A stretch of 64,000 bases of DNA, from positions 1-64,000 of the forward strand of contig JAPXRI010000011.1 in NCBI GenBank assembly GCA_033813635.1, given 5' to 3'. The notes beneath the pieces are model-generated. The model saw only the letters and a list, made by a program, of their open reading frames with translations, was not told the DNA's origin and ran no database searches. Origin of the DNA: JAPXRI01 sp033813635. Lineage in GTDB: Bacteria > Bacillota > Clostridia > Oscillospirales > QAMX01. Positions 26,425-35,214 of this stretch are shown in pieces. The stretch's first letter is position 1, and the number at the start of each line of letters is the position of its first letter. The position numbers and the translations under genes are program-made.

Positions 26425-27699
26425 TTATACAAAGCGTTTTGGGTCGGCCCAAAGACCGAGCGCGGGGTTGCTGATATAAAAAATCTGTTCACCGGAGGGA
26501 AGCGTGTTGCGGCCGTCTCTCAGAGTGTCCGGATTATATAGCTTTACCGCCGCGTCGTAGGGTATGTATTTGAAATTCGCGCCCTCAACCTCTTCTTTTG
26601 TCAGAAGTCGGGTGCAGTAGGTTATGTTGAACCTTCCGTCGGACGACCCGTGGACAAGGTGAGCGGCGACCGATTGATTATTCTGAAGTTCCTTTTCCGT
26701 TCTGAAAAGTTCGATAATCTTTTCCCTTCCGATATAGCCGTATTTTCTGATAAGCCTGTCGTTTTCTGCGTCTTCGCCGAAATGGAAGACGCCCGGGGCA
26801 AGGATGATCAAATCGCCACCGTCGGCCATCGCCATCCGTGTACGGTAAATCGCCTTGTTACCGAGCCAGGTGCTCTTGAACTCGGAGGGGTCAAGGTAGA
26901 CCACGGCTTTTTTGAAGGGTTCATCGACGAATATCATATTCTTTTCCTGGGAGAGCTTCACTCCGGCCTCGAAGACCTCGCGTTTGTCGCCGATAAACAG
27001 CCCGTGTATCCTGAGCCCAGCGGGGGTGTTCGTAGTCACAGTCTGGAAAAAACAGAGCGGCAGGTCTTTTAAAAAGTGCTCTTGGGCGTAATCGAAAACT
27101 TTTCTGACAGGGGTTTTATCCCTGCCCATCATTCTCTCCATGCCGTAGAGCGCGCCGAGCATATGTGATTTGTTGATCATTTCGCTCCCGCCGACACCCA
27201 CCAAAATATTTTTAGTATAATTGGCCATGCCGACAACCTCGTGCGGTACGATTTGTCCGAACGAGACGATAAGGTCATACCCGCCATCGATAAGCGCGCG
27301 GTTGACCTGGACGCTGATATCCTCGTCCATAATGCCTTCGGAGACTACCCTTACAAACGCGGCCGGTACGACGCCGAGGGTAACCACGTCATGACGCCAG
27401 TCGTGCACGAGGAAACGGTCGTCCGGAATGCGGTCAAAAAATCTGTCGCGCTCGGCCTTTGACATCGGCTCGTGCGTGCCGAGCGCGGGCATTACGTTGA
27501 CCTCGCAGACTTTTTCAAGCCTGTGGTAGACCTTGCTCGCGAGCATTCCGCCCGCGGAGTGCAGCCGTGTGATATCCGGCGGAAGTAGCAGGACCTTTTT
27601 CGGGGTGCAGGAGAACTGCGCGACAAAATTGTCTACAGCCTTGTCAATCTCAACCTCTGTCAGTCCGCGGCCGCATTCGTAGTAAAACTGGCTCTGCAT
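26425..27699 (-). CDS. LarA-like nickel-pincer racemase/epimerase family protein
   Basis: A 424-aa protein, the same length as lactate racemase LarA. N-terminal LarA domain motifs are visible: PDITRLHSAGG, ALGTHEPMS (His76), VPHEVVG (His153) and GGSEMINKSHMLG (Lys177, His179), positions where LarA binds the Ni-pincer nucleotide. The substrate could be a 2-hydroxyacid or sugar acid other than lactate. No larB/C/E maturation genes are nearby. It lies 3 nt downstream of a TIM-barrel isomerase gene, suggesting a joint catabolic step. Confidence 0.7.
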   Translation of the reverse strand: MQSQFYYECGRGLTEVEIDKAVDNFVAQFSCTPKKVLLLPPDITRLHSAGGMLASKVYHRLEKVCEVNVMPALGTHEPMSKAERDRFFDRIPDDRFLVHDWRHDVVTLGVVPAAFVRVVSEGIMDEDISVQVNRALIDGGYDLIVSFGQIVPHEVVGMANYTKNILVGVGGSEMINKSHMLGALYGMERMMGRDKTPVRKVFDYAQEHFLKDLPLCFFQTVTTNTPAGLRIHGLFIGDKREVFEAGVKLSQEKNMIFVDEPFKKAVVYLDPSEFKSTWLGNKAIYRTRMAMADGGDLIILAPGVFHFGEDAENDRLIRKYGYIGREKIIELFRTEKELQNNQSVAAHLVHGSSDGRFNITYCTRLLTKEEVEGANFKYIPYDAAVKLYNPDTLRDGRNTLPSGEQIFYISNPALGLWADPKRFV

Positions 27700-27702
27700 T
27701 TA

Positions 27703-28548
27703 TCAGCCCTCCAGCGTTCTCAGGTATCTGACGGCCATTTCAATATCGGTGACAGGATTTTCCCCGACCTCACGCTCAACCGTAATATAGCCGTTATAAC
27801 CGATTTTTTTCAGCGCGTCGATCCATTCCTTTATGTCGACGTCCCCCTTGCCCAGCGGAAGTTCTTTGAAATAATCCTCCATTCGCAAATCGGTTATGCC
27901 GCCGTCGGCGAAGAAATCGTATATCACCTTCGGATCCGTTTTTTTCAGCATAACGCCGTCCTTCGCGTGGGTATGGGCTATTTTTCCTTTAAGTGTTTTG
28001 ACGCCCTTGATCGGGTCGCAGCCGGTGACCATCACAAGGTTCGCCGGATCGTAGTTCACGGCGATTCCCTTTGTTCCGAGCTCGTCGATAAAAGCACCGA
28101 GGACCTCTGGCGACTCGGGTCCCGTCTCTATCGCAAAGCGGACGCCGCGGCTCTCGGCGTAGCGCCCGAGCTCGCCGCAGGCCTCGAGCAGAACTGGATA
28201 GCAGCCCTTCTTATCGGCGGGTATAACGCCGATATGCGTGGTGACGACGTCCGTATCAAGCTCAATGGCGAGATCGACGATTCGTTTCGATATCTCGATT
28301 TTACGGGTGTTGTCCTCTTTCCGGGTAAAACCGTGCCCGCCAAGGTCGCCGCATACGGCGGAAACCGAGAGACCGGCGGCTTTTATCCGGAAAAGCAGCG
28401 CACGCCGTTCATGAGATGATTTTGACAGAGGGTCAAGCTCCGTCCCGGTCGCGGTTATCTGCAGCGCGTCCGCACCGATCCTTGCCGCAGTATTCAGCGC
28501 CTCGTTAAAGGGCTGCCGCAGGCTATCAAGCATGATTCCTATTTTCAT
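27703..28548 (-). CDS. Sugar phosphate isomerase/epimerase family TIM-barrel protein
   Basis: A 281-aa xylose-isomerase-like TIM barrel (AP-endonuclease-2 superfamily). Putative metal ligands lie in VTTHIGVIP, RFAIETGPE, VNYDPANLVM, KIAHTHAKDG and YITVEREVG. It probably converts a sugar or polyol derivative. It sits between dapL (32-nt gap) and the LarA-like gene (3-nt gap). Confidence 0.8.
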   Translation of the reverse strand: MKIGIMLDSLRQPFNEALNTAARIGADALQITATGTELDPLSKSSHERRALLFRIKAAGLSVSAVCGDLGGHGFTRKEDNTRKIEISKRIVDLAIELDTDVVTTHIGVIPADKKGCYPVLLEACGELGRYAESRGVRFAIETGPESPEVLGAFIDELGTKGIAVNYDPANLVMVTGCDPIKGVKTLKGKIAHTHAKDGVMLKKTDPKVIYDFFADGGITDLRMEDYFKELPLGKGDVDIKEWIDALKKIGYNGYITVEREVGENPVTDIEMAVRYLRTLEG

Positions 28549-28580
28549 TTATATCACCTGGTTTCGTTTAAATCGTTCAG

Positions 28581-29762
28581 CTATAGCAGCTTTTCAAGCC
28601 GGGAAAGCGCTTCCAGCGTGCCCTCACGGTCGCCGAACGAGGTGAGCCGGAATCGTCCCTCTCCGTTTTTACCGAAGCCGGAACCCGGGGTGCCGACGAC
28701 GGCGGCGTTGTTTAGGAGATAGTCGAAAAACTCCCATGAAGTCATGTTTCCGGGGCACTTCAGCCAGATGTAGGGCGAGTTTTCTCCACCGGTATAGGAA
28801 ATGCCTTTTTTATCAAGAAACTCCATGATAATCTTAGCGTTTTCAAGGTAGTATTTGATGACCTCGCGCGTTTGGGCAAGCCCATCTTTCGTAAACACGG
28901 CCGCTGCGCCGCGCTGCACGATATAAGCGGTACCGTTGTATTTTGTGGATTGCCTTCTGAGCCACATTTTGCCCAGAGGCTTACCCTCAACGATAAGCGC
29001 GTCCGGAATCACCGTATAACCGCAGCGGGTGCCGGTAAAGCCGGCTGTTTTGGAAAACGAGCAGAATTCAATCGCGCATTTCTCCGCGCCGTCGATTTCA
29101 TAGATGGAGCGGGGGAGGGCTGGGTCCGTTACAAACGCCTCATACGCCGCGTCGAACAAGATAACCGAGCGGTGGGAGAGCGCGAAATCGACCCAGAGCT
29201 TGAGCTGCTCCTTGGAATAGACCGCGCCGGTGGGGTTGTTCGGCGAGCAGATGTAAATAATATCGCCCACGGTGTCCTTGCCCGGAACCGGCAGGTAACC
29301 GTTTTCATCGTTCGCGTCGAGGTATCGGATCTCTCTGCCCAGCATGATATTGCTGTCGACATAGACGGGGTAGACGGGATCCGGAATAAGAACGACATTG
29401 TCGTTTGAAAAAATATCCGTAATGTTGCCTATGTCGCTTTTTGCGCCGTCACCGACATAGATCTCGCCGGGCTTTATATTCAGCCCGCGGGAGGTGTAAT
29501 AGCCTGAGATCGCGTTTTTCAGGAATTCAAAACCGTCGTACGGTGGATAACCGTGAAACGTCTCCTTAACGCCCATCTCGGCGGAGGCAGCTGTCAGGGA
29601 TTTCACAACGGCGGGGCAGAGGGGGAGAGTTACGTCCCCGATCCCCATGCTAATCACTTTCTTATCCGGGTTCTCGGATTTAAACTTCGCCGTGCGGTTC
29701 GCCATGTCGGCGAAGAGATAATTCTCAACAAGGTTTTTATAATTCTGATTTATTTTAGCCAT
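28581..29762 (-). CDS. dapL: LL-diaminopimelate aminotransferase
   Basis: A 393-aa class I/II PLP aminotransferase of the DapL type: ISMGIGDVTLPLCPAVV, YPPYDGFEFLKNAI, YICSPNNPTGAVY, and the PLP-lysine motif SFSKTAGFTGTRCGYTV. It converts tetrahydrodipicolinate and glutamate directly to LL-DAP. The ATG at 29762 is preferred to TTG 29771 because of spacing from AGGAGAGG. The start lies inside the end of dapF (8-nt overlap), so LL-DAP formation and epimerisation are translationally coupled. Confidence 0.93.
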   Translation of the reverse strand: MAKINQNYKNLVENYLFADMANRTAKFKSENPDKKVISMGIGDVTLPLCPAVVKSLTAASAEMGVKETFHGYPPYDGFEFLKNAISGYYTSRGLNIKPGEIYVGDGAKSDIGNITDIFSNDNVVLIPDPVYPVYVDSNIMLGREIRYLDANDENGYLPVPGKDTVGDIIYICSPNNPTGAVYSKEQLKLWVDFALSHRSVILFDAAYEAFVTDPALPRSIYEIDGAEKCAIEFCSFSKTAGFTGTRCGYTVIPDALIVEGKPLGKMWLRRQSTKYNGTAYIVQRGAAAVFTKDGLAQTREVIKYYLENAKIIMEFLDKKGISYTGGENSPYIWLKCPGNMTSWEFFDYLLNNAAVVGTPGSGFGKNGEGRFRLTSFGDREGTLEALSRLEKLL

Positions 29763-30615
29763 CGATTTCAACCTCTCCTGTAAAAGCTTCTTCCGCCGGA
29801 CCGGTCAAGTAAATATGTCCGTCCGCTCCGTACAAAATCTCAAGGCAGCCGCCTTTGGCGTGTACGCTGATCGATTCGTTTTTCGGGCAAAGTCCTTTCT
29901 CGCAGGCGACGGCGACAGCCGCGCAGATTCCGGTGCCGCAGGCAAGCGTTTCTCCGCTTCCGCGCTCCCATACGCGAAACTTCAGGGAGTGTTTTCCGAG
30001 CACTTCAATAAACTCCGTGTTGACCCCTTCGGGAAACATATCGTTATGCTCCACAAGAGGTCCGATTTTTTCGAGCTCTATTTTATCCACATTGTCGGTT
30101 ACAATAACGGCGTGTGGATTCCCCATAGATACGCAGTCTACGTTCAGCTTCCCGTATCTGCCGAGAAACAGCGAGACGCCGAACGCACTGTTTTTACCGG
30201 CCTTTACCGGAATTTTTTCGGGATCGAATTCGGGCTTTCCCATATCGACGACCGCGGATTTGACCTTCCCGTCGGCGCCGATATTTAATTTCAGCGTTTT
30301 TATCCCGCTGTTAGTCTGTATTTTCAACGAATCCTTTTTGCAGATACCGTAATCCCAAAGATATTTACCGACGCAGCGTATTCCGTTCCCGCACATTTTT
30401 CCCTCGGATCCGTCGGCGTTGAAAATCCGCATGCGGGCGTCCGCTTCAGGGTCGGGCAGAATTAAAATAAGCCCGTCCGCTCCTATCGAAAAACTGCGGC
30501 GGCTCAATATCACCGACGCGGCTTCCGGATTCCGCGGAACAGGCTTACCATTAAAACCGTCAAAATAGATATAGTCATTTCCGGCGCCATGCATTTTGAC
30601 AAAGAAGTATCTCAT
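29755..30615 (-). CDS. dapF: Diaminopimelate epimerase
   Basis: A 286-aa DapF. Both catalytic cysteines are present: MCGNGIRCVG (Cys75) and LACGTGICAAV. It interconverts LL- and meso-DAP for lysine and peptidoglycan synthesis. It is first in the minus-strand operon dapF-dapL-isomerase-larA-like, with GAGGG upstream of the ATG and a consensus promoter about 60 nt upstream. Confidence 0.96.
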   Translation of the reverse strand: MRYFFVKMHGAGNDYIYFDGFNGKPVPRNPEAASVILSRRSFSIGADGLILILPDPEADARMRIFNADGSEGKMCGNGIRCVGKYLWDYGICKKDSLKIQTNSGIKTLKLNIGADGKVKSAVVDMGKPEFDPEKIPVKAGKNSAFGVSLFLGRYGKLNVDCVSMGNPHAVIVTDNVDKIELEKIGPLVEHNDMFPEGVNTEFIEVLGKHSLKFRVWERGSGETLACGTGICAAVAVACEKGLCPKNESISVHAKGGCLEILYGADGHIYLTGPAEEAFTGEVEIDG

Positions 30616-30671
30616 ATTAGCCCTCGCTTCCCGTTAATGAAATGACAAATATTGCATATGTCTCTTTTTAT

Positions 30672-30700
30672 ATTATATCTTTCGTGATGTTTTATGTCAA
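30672..30700 (-). promoter_or_regulatory. Consensus sigma-A promoter of the dapF-dapL operon
   Basis: On the minus strand, TTGACA (30700-30695), a 17-nt spacer, TATAAT (30677-30672): both hexamers perfect. Confidence 0.88.
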
Positions 30701-31271
30701 GGCGAAATACGGGATAGATACGGAAGTGCCGCTCGTTGTTTTTGCTTAATCGTCAAACGCCGTTTTATTCTGTTTTAATCCCGTTTCCTCTGATTGCCTC
30801 TGCCTGTTTTTATAGTGCTATGTCACCACCCTAATACACAGTTGTAATTATCCGTCCGGAAAAATAAGAAAACACCATATCCGGATATCCGATTTGATGC
30901 CGATGTGACGGATAAGGCATTAGAAAAAACTATATGTTTTACTGTATGTTTACAGGATAGCGCAAAATAGAACAGGGAAACATGGAACAGAACAGGGGAT
31001 TGTAAACTCATGAGACAGACTCCGATTCATCCGTATTTTCAGATACACCACATTATACAAAATAAAAATTTTGTATAATGTGGTAGTGGGGAAAAGCTAA
31101 TTTAAGACGTTTCCCTCCGGTGATATTCATGGTTCCGATGTTCGAAGCAGCTCGCTGCCAAATAATTTACCATACAATAAGCATTCCCGGGTCCATTCGC
31201 TTTGCGCTGACCCGGGCTTAAAATATGCGTAAATCATAGAATCCCATGAGGCTTTGTGCCTAATAATAATG
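30701..31271. other. AT-rich intergenic stretch without recognisable genes
   Basis: No ORF here has family resemblance or a convincing ribosome site. It holds a long perfect hairpin (31047-31084) and a second GC-rich hairpin (31186-31193 with 31209-31216, CCCGGGTC arms) lacking a T-tract on either strand. It lies upstream of the dapF promoter and downstream of the small Cys gene, so it may also hold an unannotated small RNA. Nothing further is seen. Confidence 0.6.
31047..31084. repeat. 17-bp perfect AT-rich inverted repeat (hairpin)
   Basis: Arms 31047-31063 and 31068-31084 are perfectly complementary with a 4-nt AAAA loop. There is no T-tract right after it on either strand. It could be a bidirectional terminator-like structure, a protein-binding site, or a degenerate miniature element. 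Confidence 0.8.
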
Positions 31272-31475
31272 TCACACGACGCCCTTTGTGTCGATTACAA
31301 CGGGTTTTATATCCGGCCGGCGCGACGGATTTCTCTTATAGGGATCGTATTTATATCTTCTGCATTTATAATCCGCGGCGACCGGGCCGTTGTAATAACA
31401 CAGCATTTTTTCTCCGGCCGTTTTATCTGCCCACGCGCAATACGCGCAAAGCTTTGGATTATCTTTGTTGAACAT
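31272..31475 (-). CDS. Small conserved Cys-rich protein of Clostridia (function unknown)
   Basis: A 67-aa protein with CAYCAW near the N-terminus, LCYYNGPV and YKCRRYKYDPYKRNP. The spaced cysteines and the C-(R/K)-(R/K)-x-(K/R)-YDP-x-KR-x-P ending match an uncharacterised small protein family common in Oscillospirales-type genomes. It may bind zinc through the four Cys. GGTGAAG precedes ATG 31475. The frame extends further upstream, but this start agrees with family length. Confidence 0.65.
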   Translation of the reverse strand: MFNKDNPKLCAYCAWADKTAGEKMLCYYNGPVAADYKCRRYKYDPYKRNPSRRPDIKPVVIDTKGVV

Positions 31476-31511
31476 CAAATCTTCACCACGCAAATCTTTT
31501 TTTCGGGTTTT

Positions 31512-31520
31512 ATTATAACA
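31512..31520 (-). promoter_or_regulatory. Extended -10 promoter for the small Cys gene (minus strand)
   Basis: TGTTATAAT on the minus strand (31520-31512), an extended -10. The -35 is weak (TGGAAT, 31540-31535) and lies inside the end of the YlbJ-like gene. Confidence 0.45.
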
Positions 31521-31527
31521 CATTTTT

Positions 31528-32520
31528 CTACGCTATTCCAGAAAAATATAAAATTACCGCCGTGACAGCGTACGATGTTACAGCCTGAAAAAGCTTTGCC
31601 AATAGATATCGGCCAATTCCGCAGCCGGATTCTCGCAACCCCGAAGCGCTCTGGGCCGCGACGCAGAGTCCGCCGAAACCGATCATAAACGAAGCCGCTG
31701 GCAGGCTTGCAGCGCTCCGGTCAAGGCTCAGTATTCCGGTGGAAAACTCCAGAACCCCCGCGGCAAATGTACCAAACCCGGATATACCCGTAAGCCCGGC
31801 AATATATGTTATTACAAATGATGATTTTAATATTATATTAATTATATAAAACAAAGAAATATATGCCGTCAGCCTGAGCATGGCCATGGCCGATGCCTCA
31901 ACCGATTCCGTAAACGCCGAAGCAAACGAGTGTTTCGGCAAAAATAAGCCGCCGGCGGTATTTTCCGTATCGGTAAGAACGTCCGGAGCGCTGAGATTTT
32001 TAAACAATATACCCGTAAATACCGCCGAGGCGATATGCACCGAAAACAGCATAAACGCTATTTCCGCCGATCTCAAATCCGTTCCAGCCGTGAAGCGGGG
32101 CGCGGCAACGCTGAAGATAAACGCCGGGCTGCAGTTGGAGCAAAAACAGACCAGACGGGAAAGGTCCGTTTTTCCGATTTTAGAGCATTTATAAAGGTCC
32201 GCCGCTGCGAGTATCCCAAGCGGATAGCCGCCAAGGATTCCGATCGCAAAAGCTACCGCGCCGTTTCCGGAGACGCCGAAAAGCTTCTTAAAGCCCTTGC
32301 CCAATTTTTTACATATCGGTTCGGCTATTCCGAGTCTTACAATCATATTGGCTAATACGGAGAGCGGAAAAAGAGACGGTATCAGCACGGCCGCGGATAT
32401 TTTAAGACCTTCGAGAGCCGCGGCGGCTACGTTTTTCGAATAAAATAAAATCGCGGCAAATAGTAAAAGAAAGACGGAGAAAAACAATGCGCGTCTGAAT
32501 CTGAGAAGCCCCGTTCCCAA
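31528..32520 (-). CDS. YlbJ-like sporulation integral membrane protein (nucleoside-recognition GATE domain)
   Basis: A 330-aa polytopic membrane protein with about eight helices. It carries the GATE-domain pattern LIPSLFPLSVLANMIV, GNGAVAFAIGILGGYPLG and CFCSNCSPAFIFSVA, seen in YlbJ and SpoVM-related sporulation membrane proteins. The start is TTG 32520 with AAAGGGGAG 8 nt upstream; a longer frame from ATG 32589 is less likely. It is divergent from the sporulation gene yqfC and carries a possible sporulation-sigma promoter. Confidence 0.7.
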   Translation of the reverse strand: MGTGLLRFRRALFFSVFLLLFAAILFYSKNVAAAALEGLKISAAVLIPSLFPLSVLANMIVRLGIAEPICKKLGKGFKKLFGVSGNGAVAFAIGILGGYPLGILAAADLYKCSKIGKTDLSRLVCFCSNCSPAFIFSVAAPRFTAGTDLRSAEIAFMLFSVHIASAVFTGILFKNLSAPDVLTDTENTAGGLFLPKHSFASAFTESVEASAMAMLRLTAYISLFYIINIILKSSFVITYIAGLTGISGFGTFAAGVLEFSTGILSLDRSAASLPAASFMIGFGGLCVAAQSASGLRESGCGIGRYLLAKLFQAVTSYAVTAVILYFSGIA

Positions 32521-32545
32521 ATCGACCACTCCCCTTTTCCTAAAA

Positions 32546-32573
32546 ATTATATGCTTCCGAACATGGAAACTAT
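32546..32573 (-). promoter_or_regulatory. Possible sigma-E type promoter for the YlbJ-like gene
   Basis: The minus strand reads GATAGTT, 14 nt, CATATAAT. The second box (32553-32546) is close to the sigma-E -10 consensus and the first contains the ATA of the -35. Assigned by eye only. Confidence 0.35.
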
Positions 32574-32652
32574 CACCGTTTCGCCGCATATTTATATAAA
32601 AGGGAAATTGTCTGTATGAGGCCGCCGCGTGGGTGAATGAATGGAGAACCGA

Positions 32653-32937
32653 ATGAAAAATTCATCAAAGAAAAGCGTCAACGCGTTTGAAAAACTGGCC
32701 GATAAGCTCCGGATTCCGAAATCCGTATACGGGGACGCCGTGGAGATAATGATGGAGAACAACAACAAAATGTATATCAACGACCATTCCGGGCTTTTTT
32801 GCGCGGACAAAAACCTGATTGTGATAAAGGGTCCGGGAAATATGGTCATCAATATCGCGGGTACGGACCTCTGCGTAAACGCGATAAGCGATACGCGCGC
32901 CTTTATTACGGGAAACATCAAAGATATCAGCTTTTAA
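32653..32937 (+). CDS. yqfC: Sporulation protein YqfC (YabP/YqfC family)
   Basis: A 94-aa protein with the YabP/YqfC core ADKLRIPKSVYGDAVEIMMENN and the beta-rich LIVIKGPGNMVINIAGTDL. In Bacillus it is sigma-E dependent and paired with yqfD, as here. ATG 32653 is chosen over 32641 because GGAG lies 7 nt upstream of it. Confidence 0.9.
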   Translation: MKNSSKKSVNAFEKLADKLRIPKSVYGDAVEIMMENNNKMYINDHSGLFCADKNLIVIKGPGNMVINIAGTDLCVNAISDTRAFITGNIKDISF

Positions 32938-32951
32938 GGGAGGAATTTCAC

Positions 32952-34130
32952 ATCCTGAAAAAACTGCTGCGGTGGATTTACGGCGTCGTCGTTCTTGATG
33001 TTAAATCCGAAGCGCCCGAAGCGTTTGCGAATCTCTGCATCGCAAACGGCATTAAGCTGAAAAACGTTGGACGCACAGGGCAGGGACGTCTGACGCTTCA
33101 GATGAGAGCGGCGGATTTTTTCAAGCTTCCGCCGCTTGTGAGAAAAAAAGGCTTTAAAATACATATTGCGAAAAAGACGGGTTATTCCAGAAAGCTGCTG
33201 CCGCTTTTAAAGAGACCCGCGTTCATAGTCGGGTTTATAGCCTCGCTTTTGATGCTGAGGCTTTTATCCTCCTATATCTGGACGGTCAGCATCTCCTACA
33301 ACGGCGCGGATGACCGCCAGATTCTGCTGAAGCTCAAGGAGTACGGTCTCGCCCCGGGCTCGAAAAAAAGCGATATCGACGAGGGGCTTTTAAAAGAGCA
33401 GTTGATTCTTGCGGTCGATAAGCTCTCCTGGATGGGCATTTTTATCACGGGGAGCTCGGCAAAAATCACATATCAGCTGAAAACTCCGGCTCCTGAGATT
33501 ATCCAGCTGCACGAACCCTGCTCGATTTATGCATCGAAAACAGCAATACTGACTAAGCTAAATGTGTTTCAGGGCTATGCCGCCGCGAAAGTCGGGACGA
33601 CCGTGCAAAAAGGAGATCTGCTCGTCTCCTCCGCCGTGCCTGTCGGCGAGAGCGGATATCTCTACGCCCACGCTATGGCCGAAATCGAAGCGAGAACCTG
33701 GTACGATTTGGAGGCGCGCGCTCTTCGGTCGGTCAAGAAGAAGGTCTACACCGGAAAGGAATTTACAAAAACCTACGTTTATTTGGGAAATAAAAAGATA
33801 AATCTTGACCTGGGCTATAGAAATATATTCGATAAATATGATATAATAACCAACATACGGAGCTTCGGTGAAAACGTACCCTTTTCCGTCGTCACAGAGA
33901 CATATCGCGAATACACGACGAGCGAAACCCCGCTGGACGAAGCGGCTGAGTCTGAAAGGCTGAAAGTGTTTCTGCATGATACCGTTAAGTCCGGTCTCGT
34001 CAGAGGTGAGATCGTTGCCGAGAGATACAGCGAGGGTACGTACGACGTTGCGGTATACGCGAAAATCATCTGCGAATGCGTCGAGGATATCGGCCTTACG
34101 GTAAAAGACGCGGGCGTTTTACAGCCATAA
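32952..34130 (+). CDS. yqfD: Sporulation protein YqfD, apparent non-canonical AUC start
   Basis: A 392-aa YqfD-family protein: an N-terminal (I/M)LKKLLRWIYGVV motif, one membrane helix (FIVGFIASLLMLRLLSSYIW) and a C-terminal extracytoplasmic/soluble domain (YRNIFDKYDIITNIRSFGENVPF..). A strong AAGGGAGG (32937-32944) is followed 8 nt later by ATC at 32952, in frame and where relatives begin with Met. No ATG/GTG/TTG is suitably placed. CTG 32955 is the alternative. The start is therefore uncertain although the gene is clear. It follows yqfC by 14 nt. Confidence 0.85.
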   Translation: MLKKLLRWIYGVVVLDVKSEAPEAFANLCIANGIKLKNVGRTGQGRLTLQMRAADFFKLPPLVRKKGFKIHIAKKTGYSRKLLPLLKRPAFIVGFIASLLMLRLLSSYIWTVSISYNGADDRQILLKLKEYGLAPGSKKSDIDEGLLKEQLILAVDKLSWMGIFITGSSAKITYQLKTPAPEIIQLHEPCSIYASKTAILTKLNVFQGYAAAKVGTTVQKGDLLVSSAVPVGESGYLYAHAMAEIEARTWYDLEARALRSVKKKVYTGKEFTKTYVYLGNKKINLDLGYRNIFDKYDIITNIRSFGENVPFSVVTETYREYTTSETPLDEAAESERLKVFLHDTVKSGLVRGEIVAERYSEGTYDVAVYAKIICECVEDIGLTVKDAGVLQP

Positions 34131-34156
34131 TAAAACATTGCTACAGGGGATTGGGT

Positions 34157-35167
34157 ATGCACGAAAGAGCTATTACAGTTGAAAGACTTGAGGATGTCGT
34201 CGATGTTTTCGGCAGTTTTGACGAAAACATTAAGCTGGTTGAACAGGCGTATAGCGTGAGCATCGTGAACAGGGAAACCGAGCTGCGGATCTCCGGCGAG
34301 GATGCGGAGTCGGTTTTGAAGGCTGAAAAGGTTTTGAGCGGCCTGTTTGCCTTGTCGTCCCGCGGGGAGCCGATTTCCACGCAGAACGTGCGCTACTGCA
34401 TTACGCTCGTAAACGAGGGTAACGAAGAGAAAATAACTGAGCTTGCGTCCGATGTGATCTGCGTTACCGCCAAGGGGAAGCCTATTAAGGCGAAGACCAT
34501 CGGGCAGAAGAGATACCTTGAGTCAATCAACAAGAACACCGTTACGCTAGGCATCGGCCCGGCGGGAACCGGCAAAACCTATCTGGCCGTCGCCTGTGCC
34601 GTCGCGGCGTTTCGGGAAAAGCGTGTAAACAGGATTATTCTGACGCGCCCCGCGGTGGAGGCGGGTGAAAAGCTCGGCTTTCTTCCCGGAGACCTGCAGA
34701 ATAAGGTTGACCCCTATCTCAGGCCGCTGTATGACGCGCTTTTCGACATGCTCGGAACCGATTCCTACCATAAATATCTCGAGCGCGGCAACATAGAGGT
34801 CGCTCCCCTCGCGTTCATGCGCGGGCGCACGCTGGACGATGCGTTCATCATTCTCGACGAAGCTCAAAACACGACGCCGGAGCAGATGAAGATGTTCCTG
34901 ACGCGCATAGGCTTCAACTCGAAGGCTGTTGTCAACGGGGACATCACGCAGATCGACCTGCCCGAAGGCAAAAAGAGCGGGCTCGGCGAGGCGTTAAAAG
35001 TGCTCTCGGGGATTGACGGTATTTCGTTTGTTATGCTGACTTCAAAGGACGTGGTGCGGCACGAGCTGGTACAGAGAATCATCAACGCCTACGAAAAATA
35101 CGAGAACGTAAGAAAGCTCGAAAATTCTCAGCCGAAACGCTTCAAACCGAAGAAGTTCACGAAATAA
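34157..35167 (+). CDS. PhoH-like ATPase
   Basis: A 336-aa PhoH-family P-loop protein. The N-terminal RNA-binding-like region is followed by Walker A GPAGTGKTYLAVA and Walker B DAFIILDEAQNTTPEQMKMFLTRIG. It is probably an RNA-associated ATPase acting with YbeY in ribosome/rRNA quality control. ATG 34157 has AGGGGA 6-8 nt upstream. It lies in the conserved yqfD-phoH-ybeY-era order. Confidence 0.95.
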   Translation: MHERAITVERLEDVVDVFGSFDENIKLVEQAYSVSIVNRETELRISGEDAESVLKAEKVLSGLFALSSRGEPISTQNVRYCITLVNEGNEEKITELASDVICVTAKGKPIKAKTIGQKRYLESINKNTVTLGIGPAGTGKTYLAVACAVAAFREKRVNRIILTRPAVEAGEKLGFLPGDLQNKVDPYLRPLYDALFDMLGTDSYHKYLERGNIEVAPLAFMRGRTLDDAFIILDEAQNTTPEQMKMFLTRIGFNSKAVVNGDITQIDLPEGKKSGLGEALKVLSGIDGISFVMLTSKDVVRHELVQRIINAYEKYENVRKLENSQPKRFKPKKFTK

Positions 35168-35214
35168 ATCTAAAATGGCTTGCGCCTGCGCTTCACGGCG
35201 CGCAAGGAGTGGAT

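Noticed and set aside
31186..31216. GC-rich hairpin as terminator of the small Cys gene or of dapF-region transcription
   Set aside because: No T-tract on either strand and no gene ends beside it in the right orientation.
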